Shown here: one piece after another, positions 23,592 through 34,509 of the stretch
Layout of the letters: each line of letters begins with the position of its first letter
Numbering within the stretch: the stretch's first letter is position 1
Assembly: GCA_003971905.1 (NCBI GenBank)
Contig: RSEE01000086.1
Location: forward strand, 62,001-126,000
Source: Moniliella sp. 'wahieum'
Taxonomy: Eukaryota > Basidiomycota > Moniliellomycetes > Moniliellales > Moniliellaceae
Reading direction: 5' to 3'
Length of the DNA stretch: 64,000 bases
Made by a program: the position numbers and the translations under genes
Notes under the pieces: model-generated
The model's database searches: none
What the model saw: only the letters and a program-made list of their open reading frames with translations
What the model was told of the DNA's origin: nothing

Positions 23592-26500
23592 TCACCGTGC
23601 CCGTGTTGGGACGGGCAGACCGGACGCCCGCAGCCGGCTGGGCGTCTTGGCCGAGGCATCGGACGAGGTCGAGGGGCGGCAAGCGCACGGGACGGGATTG
23701 GTAACCGGAACCCCGCGCGGGGCCGAGGCGCGCGGGAGAGAGCTGCCGGTCTCGGTACGCATACTGGAATCAGAAGGACGAGGCAAGGTGCTGTGACTGG
23801 GACGGGGGAGTGCACCTTGGCGTCGTCTCGCTACGCAAGGAGCTGGTTTCCGGACGGGGCAACGAACTGTCGCTTGGTCGCGGAAGTGCACTGCGGCCAA
23901 ACCGACACTTCGGGGTAAGGAGCTGCGCCCGCCGGGGTAGGGAGCAAAGAAACAGGTGGCTTGCCCCCGTCACCGTGCAGGATCGGGGATGCTGCCCTAT
24001 CTTCTCCCTTGTGGCGGCGGCAAGCCGACTTTCATCCGTCGGCGCCTTTGGGCTGTGGAGAGAAGGGGGCACGATGCGCGAAGCGGAACGGGGAGAAGGG
24101 GCACTTGATCCCAGTGTCTTGATCCCTGCAGCGGGATGCGAGTTGGGGGCAGGAAGCTTCCTAAAGAGGAGGAATCGAGGACGTGCGTGTGGTGGCGGGT
24201 GCATGTCGGGACCAGGTAAGGTCCCATCTCCTCCTCCTCGTCCTGCTGCGACCAGAGGAAGAAGAGTTGGGTTTGCGCGAGCGGGTAAACGACAGGGTAT
24301 CGTCTTCGATCGGAGAAGGGCCTACCGGCGACGAAGTAGGCAACTGGGTTGGTGTTTGTCGCGGTGTCGTATCCTCCGCCTCAGGTAGAGGGATTGGTGG
24401 GCCACGAGTCAAGGCCAGGACCCGCCCGTGAATCCGAGATGGGTTCAGGACTACCGCGCCGAGGAACCTCCGAGTCCCCTGATCGATCGTCCACCGGGGA
24501 AGACACCTCGTCCTGGCCCTGGCTCTGGTCAGTTCGAGATGGTGGTCGTGACTGTGGCTCTGGTCCTGGCTTTGTCCCTGGCTTTGGTCTTGGTCTTGAT
24601 CTTGCTCTTGGTTTTGGTTTTGGTCTTGGTGCGTTGGTCCTCCTCCTCCCAGGATGGTTCCTCCTCGCTCGGGTTGGACGACTCTTCCCAAGCCTCAAGC
24701 CGGGCAAGAGACGCTGAGGCAGCCTCCATCTGGCGCTCAAACCAAGGGTCCTCCGTGAGGAGTTGGTCGTCGTCCAAGTCCTCCTGCTCCCAGTCCGTAG
24801 TCTCCGTCTCGTTGGTCGGGGGGAGGGGGAAGGAAATGTCGGGAGCGAGCACGAGGGAGGGATGTTTGCGCGGCAGCCGGGGTGCCACACTGCACTGGAC
24901 GGCATGCAGGCGAAGGTAAGTCCCTCCCGCCAACGGCGGAGAGGCAGGGGAGAAGAGGGAGCCAAAGCGGCTGGTCGCCCGGGGACGGACGACGCGGTTG
25001 GTTAGCGGCGTGGATGGGTACACGTTCTTTTCCTGCCCGGGCGACCACTTGCGTTTCTCCCCGCGCGCAGCGGGCACCGCAAAACCACCCACTTCTCTCT
25101 GCCAGCTCGTCCAGGTCCGCACCCACGTCCAAGTCCGAGTCGGAATCGCTTAGTTCCAGCTGGTAAGCGACGATACTGGGACGATCGGTCATCCGATGGC
25201 TCCAGCCCGCCACGCCGACGAGCATACGCGATCGCCGTGCGATACATCAAGCTTGTCTTTGTCTGTGAGCGTGGCCCAGGATTGCGGCTCGGAGTGGGCC
25301 TCGGACTGGACCGAGGGCGGAGGCGAAGGGCGCGGTGAGGTCTGCAGAGACACTTCCACATAGCGCTTTTCCGGGGATGTTGGAGGAAAGGAGGGATGAA
25401 CGGCACGTATCCTTCGGATTGGATGAGACGACTGTACCCCCTCCCCATCTACCATTTCTGGTGCAGCATACAGGTCCGGTCTGCCGATGTCCCCAAGGCA
25501 GACGTTAGCGAGGCCGAAGTGCGATTGGTGGCTGTCGTGCGAGTAACGTCCGAGATGCGTGAAGCGGCGCGCGACAGGTCGGTCGCCCCAGAGGAGAAGG
25601 CATGGAACACGTGGATCGGAGGCGAGACCAAGGTGCTGCGCTACATGTTTCTCCAAGTCGGCCGGGTAAGATGAAGATTCGCAAGCAGCGTTTGCTGCAC
25701 TTCTATCCTCGCAGCGCGTTCTTGTTGCCGCCTCGTTGCCTCCGCCACGGCACGCATTGACAAATCGTGGGTCTCGGTCACCGCCGAAAAACTCGACAGA
25801 GCGGTACCGGGCCGGTCAAACGAGCTAAGACGCTGTCGAGTGCCGTGCACTCCCAAGCACCGACCCTCCATCCTCGGCACGCATCGCATTGAGCCCGGCT
25901 CGAGCTACGAGCCCGGCCCAGGTGCCTGCACCCGTCAGGTCGCGGGACGCAAGCCCTTGGCAAAGGGGGGCAGGTCGGGGCTAAAGTCGTAGTAGTTGAA
26001 CGCGTCGGTACCGAAGGTGGGCGAAGGGCTACGTGGGCTTGACGGTTTTTGATCCTGGCCCTCTGGGTCAGGGGGCAATGACCAGGGGTTCGCTTGTGCC
26101 GGTCAACAGGCCCGAGTCCTCCTTGGGGGCGGAAGAAGGGGCGCGCTTATGTTTCCTCCGCAGGCGCGATAGGGCGGCTTTGGTCACGCCGGCCGAGAGG
26201 GAGCGAGCAGAGGCGAGGCGGAACGCGGGGTGGATGTCCTCTGTCGATGTGCCCGCAGTGGCACGCAAGGCAGGGAGGGTGGAGACGCAGCTTTTGGGGG
26301 CCTACCGACTGGTCAAGCGGGGGGCTTTGGATCGTTGTTCGGTAAAAGAGGTCAACTTGGGGGGGGCAAAGTGGGGGGGGCGCATCCGCGGAGGGACGTG
26401 TTGCTTGCGTGGGGTTATGTCGGGTGGTGCCTCTTGCAGCTGTGGCGTCCGGTGCATGGGGGGTGGTATCGGGCGCCGGGAAGGCCGATGCAATCGCGGT

Positions 26501-27473
26501 GGGGTAGGGTAGTAGTTCGGAAGAGTCAGGGAGCAGGGGAGGAAAGGGAGCGGTCATGCTCCTGCTCCGCTCGCTTTCGGGCAGGACATCGAGTTCTGTG
26601 CTGAGGGCTGAGCGCGGAGCGTGCGTGGCCGGCGGGCTCCTCTTCGGCGGCGGCTGCGGGCCGATCCCAGGGCGCGCCAGTCGACCAGTTCGGACTCGAG
26701 TGCGTACAACAAGATTGAATGCGGGCGGGGGTCCATGTTCTCGCCGGGACACGGCGCGGGGGCGCAGAGGGGGTTTGGGTGGCAGTGGAGGCAGTAGGGG
26801 GGTGGGCTAGGGGTTGTGGCATGGGGGGTGGGAGTCGAGGATGCGGATGCGGACGGGATGAGGAGAGGGAGAGGGCCGGGAGGGCGAGGGGGGGTGCTGG
26901 ACGGGACGAGGCTGTGGTCGGCAGGGCGGCGGGGCGCCGGGGGGGAGGGCCGCGCTCGGGGAGGCCATGCGGGTGCGGGTGGGGGCGGAGGCGCGCGATG
27001 GAGGAGAGCGTCGTCGGCAGCGAGGACGGCGGCGGCAGGGGCAGGCGGGGGGTGCTGGGGGGCGGGCCCATGGGGGAGACGGTGCGGAGGGAGGAGGAGA
27101 CGGAGGAGAGCTGGCCGGGCAGGCGAGGGTGGCGGAGGGGGTCGCCGGCGGAGCGGCGACGCTCGAGGTCCTGCTGGAGTGGTGCAGCAGCAGCGACGGG
27201 TCGGCAGGGCGAGGCGAGGCCCAGCGTGCCACCGAGGGAGGCGCGCTGCGGGGGTGGCGGCGACACGGATGCCGGCGCCACGGACGCGCGCAGGCGGCGG
27301 CGAGTAGGGCCGGCTAAAGTTGCGCGTGTGGCCGAGCACGGCCGGGGCGGAGGCGGGCGCGGGCGCGGGCGGGGCAGCGCCGGTGGGTCGGCGGAGAGGT
27401 GGAGCGCGGGGCGGGCGGGGCCGGGGCCAGGCGCGGAGAGGGCGACGCCGACGGGCTCGGCGGGCGTGGACAT
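23592..27473 (-). CDS. Large unrecognised Pro/Ser-rich protein, frameshifted
   Basis: I do not recognise this protein. Starting at ATG 27473 (MSTPAEPVGVALSAPG) it has a ~300-residue Pro/Ser-rich region, then RPHSILLYALESELVDWRAL (about 26.7 kb), a basic RLRRKHKRAPSS patch, FNYYDFSPDLPPFAKGLRP, GTWAGLVARAGLNAMRAEDG, SRLSSFDRPGTALSSFSAV, a probable helix (RRQQERAARIEVQQTLLANL), LEKHVAQHLGLASDP, an acidic LELSDSDSDLDVGADLDELA, WEQEDLDDDQLLTEDPWFER with a coiled segment, a Lys/Thr-Gln/Asp run (24.55-24.65 kb) and a tail repeating LPRPSDSS-type units. Segments sit in all three minus frames. I joined them because protein-like sequence continues across an apparent stop at 25937 with only ~50 bp before the next ATG; two separate genes remain possible. 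Confidence 0.5.
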
Positions 27474-27714
27474 CGATCGCGCGCGGCGGAGGACACGGCG
27501 GGCGCGGCGGAGGACACGGCGGTGGCGACGGCGGGGCGCGGCGGTGGCGGTGGTGTGGGCTGGCTGCTACGGCCTAAGGCGCGGTGGAGCAGCGCGGCGG
27601 CAGCGGAGCAGCGGGTTGTTAGGTAAGCGTGCCTTCCCGGCGCGTCGGGCGAGAATCTCTACGATCTAAGCCAAGCCCAGTTCGCTCGCTTGCCCACCAC
27701 CACCGCCTGCGCCG
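27474..27714. promoter_or_regulatory. Short divergent promoter
   Basis: About 240 bp separate the start of the large unknown protein (-) from the KH-protein start (+). It is GC-rich with a 15-bp GGACACGGCGGGCGCGGCGGA-like duplication near 27490-27525 and no TATA box. Regulation is probably bidirectional (inference from spacing). Confidence 0.4.
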
Positions 27715-30700
27715 ATGAGCCACCGTGTGCCCGCCGACGAGGGCGCTACGCCTCGCCTTTGTCGGCCGCCGTCGCCACCACCGCCACCACCACCACCAAA
27801 GACGACGCCGCGCGCATCGCCCACACCCACCACATCGCGCCACCGCACCCCCACACCCGCACCCACGCCCCCGCCCCCCGCCGCCCCCTCCACCGCCCGC
27901 CGCCGACCCCTCGCCCCCGCCGCCGCCCTCGCGTCCCCTCGTGCCCTTCCCCTCCGCCCTCCCCCGCCCGCCGCCGCACGCCCCCCCCAGCACGCCCCCC
28001 CACCCCGCCCAGCCCGACGCAGCGCCCACGCCCCACACCGTCTGGCAGCTCGCCGGCGCTCCTGCCTCTGTTGAGGCAGCCCACACCAGCATCCTCCGTG
28101 ACGCCGCCCAGCACGCCTCGGCCGTCGTGCGCGTCCCCACGTCTATCCTCCTCCCATGCCGACTCGCCGCGCGTCCGCCCCACCGTCCAGCACCGCATCG
28201 ACGCCATTGCCCACGCGACCGCGCCAGTTCCAGGTCGTCCACCGTGTCCCCCGCGCGCTGCCTCGGCCGCCGTGGCCGAGGTCGAGACAGAGTTCGAATC
28301 CGAGGTGCGCCTCAGCGGCCACACGGGACATGGTGGACCTGGCGCGCATCCGCGTGCTTGCGCTGATTGACGAGCTGGTACGTACCCCCCCCCCCCCCCC
28401 GTGACAAGCTCGTGCCTTGATCTGCTCTCCCCCCTGCTTACCACCCTCCTTTTTCTTCAGAACGGGCTCGATTCAGACACGTGCGAGCTGGAGAGCATCT
28501 GCACCATTGTCGGGGCCGCACAAGCGGTGTGTGATCCAAACCATCCAGACTGAAACTGCCACATCCATTTACCTTTGCCCCGGAACCTTTGGCTGGTTGC
28601 GCGCCGAGCCCGAAGCGCCCCTCGCCTCCCTGGCCAACACCATCCTTATCACCGGCCCCCGCCCGGGCGTGCAGCGCGCCAAGGAAATGCTGCTGCAGAT
28701 CGCAAACCCACAAGACCAGCGTGCTCCTCCACAAGCCTGCCGATCTCCCGCCTGGCAAGCGCGACTGGCTGTGCTCCACCACTCACTCAAGCTCGCCGAA
28801 ATCGCACGGGACAATGCCACTCTTTCTCTCCCCCCGTTGGGAAGTGACTCGCCTCGTCTTCTCGTCTGGGGCGACAACCGCGCTTCGATCGAACGCACAC
28901 TCCGTGCCGTTATGGCCTTGGCCACCGAACTCTACCTCGCCTCGATCCAACTTGCCCCGCCGCTGCCTCGCGTGATCAACCCGGGCTTTGAGGCGTTTTC
29001 TACCCCGGCACGGCCCGTGGAAGCCTTCCCTTCCATGGCGCGCCAAGTGACGGTAGGGGATGTGATCCAGGCCACGGCAGCCGCCTCTGGGGCCGAGGTA
29101 GGCGCCCAGCAGCTTGCGTCGGGCGTGTGGGGAATGGAGCTTTCGGGCACCGCGACCGAGGTCAAAGCGGGACTGGCGACGGTGCTGAGCACCCGTGGAC
29201 CCAGTCGTTCGAGTGCCATGTATCGGTCTGTCTTGAGCTTGCCGCGGAACATCGTGACTTTTTGTCGGGAAAAAAGAACGGCAAGGTGAACAAAATTATG
29301 CGCTTGTCCAACGTCCAGATCGTCTTTGAGGAGGGGAACGAGTACAACTTTATTATTCGCCTCTCTGCTAGCGGCCGCGGGTGGGACTTGGCCGACCCCA
29401 ACCCGGGCCCTCTGGAGGGAATGGACCGGAGCAACGTCCTGCTTGGCCTCACCTACCTCCAAGAGGAGCTGCCGGCCGAAATTGCGTTCTATGTGCCCGA
29501 GGCGTACCACAAACGCATCATCGGCGTCGGGGGCAAGAACATTCAGCGTATCATGAAGCGGTACGGAGTGTACGTCAAGTTTCTTCGGCTGAAGAGGCTG
29601 CCTGGGGAGGCTGTCTGCCCACCGAGGACAACGTCGTGGCCCGTACGCCTGCCAAAAATGCCAGTGCGTCTCTTTGCCGCTAAGGCGACCGTGCTGGAGA
29701 TGGTGGCGCCAAAGACCGGGACTTCACGACGCTTCAAGTGCCCTTGGCTCGGGGGCAGCACCGCATCTTGGCCTCGGAACGTGCTTTGGTCCTGCACGAC
29801 GTTGAAGCACGCACATCCTGCAGCATCACCTTCCCTCCGCGCGAGAGTGGGGACGAGACGATTACGCTGTATGGTCCGAGCATGTCGCTGCGCTTGTTGC
29901 GCATGTGGTTTGGACCAAGTGCCTTACCGTGCCAGCTTGCAAATCCGTCCGCCCAACCGATGCTGCTGCAAGACCGGCTGGCCAGTGCCGAGTTTGGTGT
30001 GCTGCTGGAAGTGCTGCGGCGCGAGTACAGTATCCGCACCACGGTGTGGCAAGCGCCGTCGGATGCTCCTCCCTCGCCTCCTTCGGACAAGACCGAAGCA
30101 GGGGTACACTTTCAACTGCTCACCACGCGTGCCCACTCAGATTGGGTACCGATTGCCAAAAAATGCTTACTACGTTTTTTCTCTTCGGGCTCGCACCCGC
30201 CCACGCAGCCTCGGTTTCCACCCCGCTCGTCTCGCCCTCGGTGCGCACGATGGGCCTCCTTCGCGCTTCAGCACGCCGGCCTCCCTCCCCGATTCGCCCA
30301 TCTACCGCTCCAACCCGCACGTGGCCGTGGGCGCCGGCGCGGGCGTGGGCGTGGGCGTGGGCCCGGCGCACCACTGCCCCCGCACCCGGCACGGTACGTG
30401 CACGGTTCCTTGCCCGACGGGGACCGGCACGCGCGCTGCCCCCCTAGCCCATGCACGCCACGGCTCCCACGCCTCGCACCGGTCCTTTGGCTCAGCGGGA
30501 TCGAACGTGTCGGGGGAGGTCCGTTGGCGCCGGTGCAGGGCAAACGCTACCCGACCCACACCCACACCCTCTCGGGCAACCTCTTGTGGGGCAAGCCCGG
30601 GGAACGGGAATGGTCGTCGGGGTGCGTCCGCGCGGCGCAATGGAACGCTGGGACGGACCGGGCGCGATCGCGAGCGCTAGCTGGGTGCCGACGATGGAAC

Positions 30701-31233
30701 CGAATGTGCCGAGCCCAGGTCCGAACCCTGTGGGCTCGCCCGTGTGGACCACGTCGGGGCGGAGCGAACGGGCGCATTCGCTCGATTACCGGCTCCCGCC
30801 GCGCCTGGACCGCGTAGACCGCATGGACCGCATGGCCGCATGGACCGTGTGGACCGGTGGACCGTGTGGACGGGTGGACCCAGTGGACCGCGCGCGGGAG
30901 AGGTACGATGGCGCTGTGGACCTGCGTTCGACCCGCCCTTGGATCCTGCCTGGGACAAACTCAATACTCCCTTTGTACCGCCCCACGCGCACTCGGCTTG
31001 TACGAGCCCGACCCCTCACGTACACCGACCCGCTCCGTAGCGAGCCCCTGGGAGACCGACCCGTACGACCCGTCGCTCCAAGATGCTCGCATGGTACGTG
31101 TTTTCTGGTGAAGGTGTTCTTCTTGATGTTCTTCTTGGTGTTCTTGCTCGTGCGCGTGGTCCTGGGCTACTCGCATGTGCCGTCGATGCAGTCGGATATG
31201 AACCGTGCGATGCAACTGTGGTCGCTGCAGTAA
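27715..31233 (+). CDS. Multi-KH-domain RNA-binding protein (YLL032C-like)
   Basis: A fungal cytoplasmic RNA-binding protein of the YLL032C-like/bicaudal-C-like KH group. After a Pro/His-rich N-terminus and an intron at 28378-28460 come KH-type blocks: IQTIQTETATSIYL with ITGPRPGVQRAKEMLLQIA (28.5-28.7 kb); a block with ATLSLPPLGSDSPRLLVWGD (28.8 kb); VTVGDVIQATAAASGAEV (29.05 kb); and the best conserved part, SGKKNGKVNKIMRLSNVQI, LLGLTYLQEELPAEIAFYVP and the GxxG loop of KRIIGVGGKNIQRIMKRYGV (29.27-29.57 kb), then TEDNVVARTPAKNAS. Another block is QHRILASERALVLHDVEART. One base is missing near 29580 (TTTCT for TTTTCT). The low-complexity tail has a GTGGACCGC-type minisatellite. A last intron (31094-31191) leads to the short end SDMNRAMQLWSLQ; stop 31231-31233. 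Confidence 0.85.
28378..28460 (+). other. Intron 1 of the KH-protein gene
   Basis: Donor GTACGT follows ALIDEL, with a C homopolymer right after it; the acceptor TTCTTCAG ends at 28460 and the exon resumes as NGLDSDTCELESICTIVG. The boundary may be off by one base because of the C run. Confidence 0.7.
30795..30895 (+). repeat. 9-bp minisatellite (GTGGACCGN) in the KH-protein tail
   Basis: Tandem degenerate copies of GTGGACCGC/GCATGGACC. In one frame they read DRVDRMDRM and WTVWTGG. The array lies in the poorly conserved C-terminal region. Confidence 0.65.
31094..31191 (+). other. Last intron of the KH-protein gene
   Basis: Donor GTACGT at 31094 after PSLQDARM; T/G-rich interior; acceptor GATGCAG ends at 31191. 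Splicing in phase 0 leaves only 13 codons (SDMNRAMQLWSLQ) in the last exon. Without splicing the frame reads a spurious hydrophobic stretch, so the intron is the better model. Confidence 0.65.
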
Positions 31234-32173
31234 CCTCACTACATCACTGATTCCCCCCACCTTTAACCCTCGCTATGCATCGGTTTCACCAACAAAACGC
31301 CTGCCCCCGATACCTGGGTCTTTGTCTTTGCGCAGCCCCCGAGGGAAGGCGGTCACCTCGCTCGTCTCGTTCGTCTTGTTACTCATCTCGCTTCCTCGCC
31401 CGGTCTCGTCTCTGCTCCCACCTTGTCTGCTCCCCTGGGTGCCCGGGTGCCCCCCTGGGTACCCCTCTGGGTTCCCCCCTGGGTTCCCCCTGAGTTCTTT
31501 CGGGGAGGGCGAGGCGCTGGCCCACATGGTTTTCTCGTCCACGATCATGAGGATCGATCATCGATCACGGCTGTATACTCCCCCCCGCGTAACTGTTTCT
31601 CTTGGAGGCTTGCACGCTCCTGCCTATTCTATTCCTGCCCCCGCTGTGCTCTGATTGGATTTGCATTCGTTCTGTCGACGCCCGAGGTGGGTGAGGAGGA
31701 GAGGAGGGAGGGAGTGGCGGGAAGGACGATGGAAGGACGATGGGAAGGACGATGGGAAGGACGATGCGAGTGGCGATGCGAAGGAGATGGCCACTTGGAA
31801 CCCAGCTCGCTTGCTATAAACCCGATCGAAGCGGCGGATGGCGGGTGTGGGATGGGTGATATGCGAGGGTGATGCTTCCTTCGGGAGGCGGCAGAGGGGC
31901 AGTGTAGCTGGCACAGCGCCCCCCTGCTGCAGCTGACAAATAGTGATATTGAAACATGCGCCTGCAAACGCAAAACAGTTGCACCGATCCCCTCCTGCGG
32001 CTGCCCTGCCCCAGCAGCAGCCTGTCTTTGCCACTGGCCTGCGCCTGGCCCCTCCACTGCGGTCTCCACCTTTCTCCACCACCGCCACCGCCACCTCCAC
32101 TGCCACCGCCGCCTTCGCCTTCGCCTTCGCCGCCACCTTCCCTTTCTCACCCACCTTGCTTGCCTGCCCGGCC
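31234..32173. other. Intergenic region upstream of PRPP synthetase
   Basis: Contains a CCCCTGGGT-type minisatellite at about 31434-31495 and a GGAAGGACGATG 12-mer repeat, four to five copies, at about 31719-31770. A frame open from 31943 runs into the PRPP synthetase ATG and could extend its N-terminus. Otherwise no feature seen. Confidence 0.5.
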
Positions 32174-33465
32174 ATGGTCTCCAACGGCATCCGCCTCCTC
32201 ACGGGCAACGCCCACCCCGAGCTCGCCAACCTGGTTGCCGAGCGTCTCGGCATCCAGGTGACGCCGTGTGTGCTCAAGCGCTTTGCCGACCAGAGCATCG
32301 ATGTGCGCATCGGCTCGAGCGTGCGGGACGAGGACGTGTTTGTGATGCAGACCTCGTCTGGCCCTACGACGGATACCAACGACTCGTTGATGGAGCTTCT
32401 CATTCTTCTTTCGGCGTGCAAGACGGCGTCGGCGCGGCGCATCACGGCCGTCATCCCTTCCTTCCCGTACAGCCGCCACGACAAGAAGGACAAGTCGCGG
32501 CAGCCCATTACGGGCAAGTTGATTGCCAACATGATCACCACCGCTGGTGCGGACCATGTGATTACGATGGACCTGCATGCGGCGCAGGTGCAGGGATTCT
32601 TTGACATTCCCGTCGACAACTTGGTTGCCGAGCCGTCGGTGAGCCGGTGGATTCGTTCGCACGTCCGCGGCTGGCGCAACGCCATCATTGTCTCTCCCGA
32701 TGCCGGTGGTGCCAAGCGCGCGACCGCGGTGGCCGACGCACTCGGATTGGACTTTGCGCTGATCAACCGCAATCGGAAGCGCGAAGCGAACCGTGCCCGT
32801 GCCAAGGCCAAGAACAAGTACACTGACCCGACCCAGACGCCGTTGACGGGCAGCTTGATTCTGGACAACCAGGACGTGCCTCCGCTTGCTGCGTCGTCGG
32901 ACCCGCACCCGCTCACCCAGCTCACGCCCATTGCCAACGGGGTGCAGGTCAAGCCGTCGGGCGACTGGGTGATTACCGACGACGACGGCACGCTCGTTTC
33001 GAGTGGCGGTTCGCGCAGTGCGACGCGCCAGCGCGTGTGCCTGGGATGGAGAGTGCGGCTGCGTCGGACGCCGAGTCGGCCGCATCGGACGGGAGAGGAG
33101 GAGCACAGATGGAGATCTTGGTGGGCGACGTGCAGGGCCGCACGGCGATTTTGGTGGACGACATGGTGGACACGGGTCGCACGCTCGCCCTGGCTGCCAA
33201 GACACTGAAGAACGCCGGGGCCGAGGCGGTGTACTCGATCAACGTGCATGGCCTGCTGAGCGGCAAGGCGATGGACCTGGTCAATGCGTTGCCGCTCGAG
33301 AAGCTGGTGGTGACCAACACCGTGTCGCAGGCCGACAAGATGGCGCAGTCGTCCAAGTTGGAGGTGATGGACATCTCGGCGCTCCTGGCCGAGTCGATTC
33401 GGCGCACGCACAATGGCGAGTCGATCAGCGCGCTGTTCCGGGAGGATGCGGCGATCATGTTCTAA
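32174..33465 (+). CDS. PRS1: Ribose-phosphate pyrophosphokinase (PRPP synthetase), Prs1-like
   Basis: Makes PRPP from ribose 5-phosphate and ATP, feeding purine, pyrimidine, NAD, His and Trp synthesis. The start [20 protein letters not shown] matches the usual N-terminus. Conserved blocks: [13 protein letters not shown], the loop [53 protein letters not shown] and the PRPP-binding loop [19 protein letters not shown]. Between [11 protein letters not shown] and [12 protein letters not shown] there is a ~110-residue insertion, at the place where yeast Prs1 and Prs5 carry their non-homologous regions; hence Prs1-like. The frame slips once near 33035, inside this insertion. An in-frame upstream ATG (31943) would add ~77 Ala/Pro/Thr-rich residues; I prefer 32174. 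Stop at 33463-33465. Confidence 0.9.
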
Positions 33466-33998
33466 GGCCGTGCGACGATCGGTCGCTCGCGCTCGCGCTT
33501 GGAAGAGTGGGATGGGGGGGGTTCTGCCTGTGCCGTCTAGGTGGTGTGGCGGCGGGGAGAGCAATGCACGCTGTAAACCTGCATGGTGGGGGAGTGGGGG
33601 AGGCAGGCGGTTGGTTATACCATCGAGTAGTTAGCGAGCAAGCAAGCGGGGCTGGGCTAAAAGGGGATGGGGACGCCCAGAGGATGGGTAATGGCCTGGG
33701 CCATGGGTAACGCTTAACGAAGGCCATGGGCGTGAATTGATACTTTCATTTTCCCATCTGCCAATTGGAATCCAGCCAGCCCCAGAAAATATTCCGCCCT
33801 GCATCTCCGAGCGGCGACGCTCGCCGTCTCGGACGTAGCCGGGCTTGGGCACTGGGAGCGCCGGTGGCAATCTCCTCGGACACAGGCAGCGGCGCTATGG
33901 AAGCAGAAGCAAACTAGCACCCCCCCCAACGCAACCCAGAAACGGGGCGAAACATGTATCGAAAACAGTGAAGGACAAGGGACACAGCGGGGGAAGGC
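33466..33998. other. Convergent intergenic region (PRS1 / ISD11)
   Basis: Holds the 3' ends of PRPP synthetase (+) and ISD11 (-). A few short open frames are present; none resembles a protein. A GGCCATGGGTAACG / GGCCATGGGCGTG near-duplication occurs around 33699-33730. Confidence 0.45.
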
Positions 33999-34509
33999 TC
34001 ACGCATCGCTTGGTGGCTCGCGCGAGGCAGTGAAGACATGCGGCTCCTCCACCACCAGGCTGTCGACGGCGTACATGCGATTGACAATGGCCGCGCGCTT
34101 GAGGGCGTGGAGATCCTTGGATGCCGTGTCGTAAAAGTGGCGCAGGTGCGCGACCTGGTCCGCGGCAGACGCCTGGCCCTCGGGGGCGGCCTTGGCGCGC
34201 GCAGCCTCCGGAGGCTGGGCCACCTGGGCGGTGGCAGCAGTGAGCGACTGGGGCGCGACGGGCGTGGTGGTGGCGCCCACCTTGCTGAAGGGCGACGAGG
34301 TGGCAGCGGCGGCAGAGGGATACAGGTTGGCGCGGAACATGTCGCGGGAGCGGCGGAGGAAGTAGGTGCGGAACGAGTAGGCCGACTGGGCAGAGGGGTC
34401 AGCGAGGCGGAGCGGATGGGGGGAGGAGACGTACGAAGGACTGGGCCGTGCGCAGGTAGTCGCGGTACAGGCGCGTCCAGGCCTGGCGGGTGGGGGCAGC
34501 AGCAGACAT
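33999..34509 (-). CDS. ISD11: Isd11 (LYRM4), LYR-motif partner of cysteine desulfurase Nfs1
   Basis: Mitochondrial matrix protein that stabilises Nfs1 for Fe-S cluster assembly, with acyl carrier protein. Exon 1 from ATG 34509 encodes MSAAAPTRQAW then the LYR motif, TRLYRDYLRTAQSF. After a 49 bp intron (34386-34434) come SAYSFRTYFLRRSRDMFRAN, an Ala/Thr/Pro-rich stretch, and ASKDLHALKRAAIVNRMYAV ending in VDSLVVEEP. Both ends match yeast Isd11 as I know it ([20 protein letters not shown] and following). Yeast Isd11 is 94 residues; this one is ~150, because a loop of ~60 extra residues separates helices 2 and 3. It has no frameshift, unlike its neighbours. Divergent from CDC48 over 460 bp. Confidence 0.88.
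34386..34434 (-). other. Intron in ISD11
   Basis: Donor GTACGTC after TAQSF (minus strand, from 34434), a CTGACC branch-like site, and acceptor GCCCAG ending at 34386. At 49 bp it is the shortest intron I find here. Joining gives TAQSFSAYSFRTYFLR, matching the family. Confidence 0.85.
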
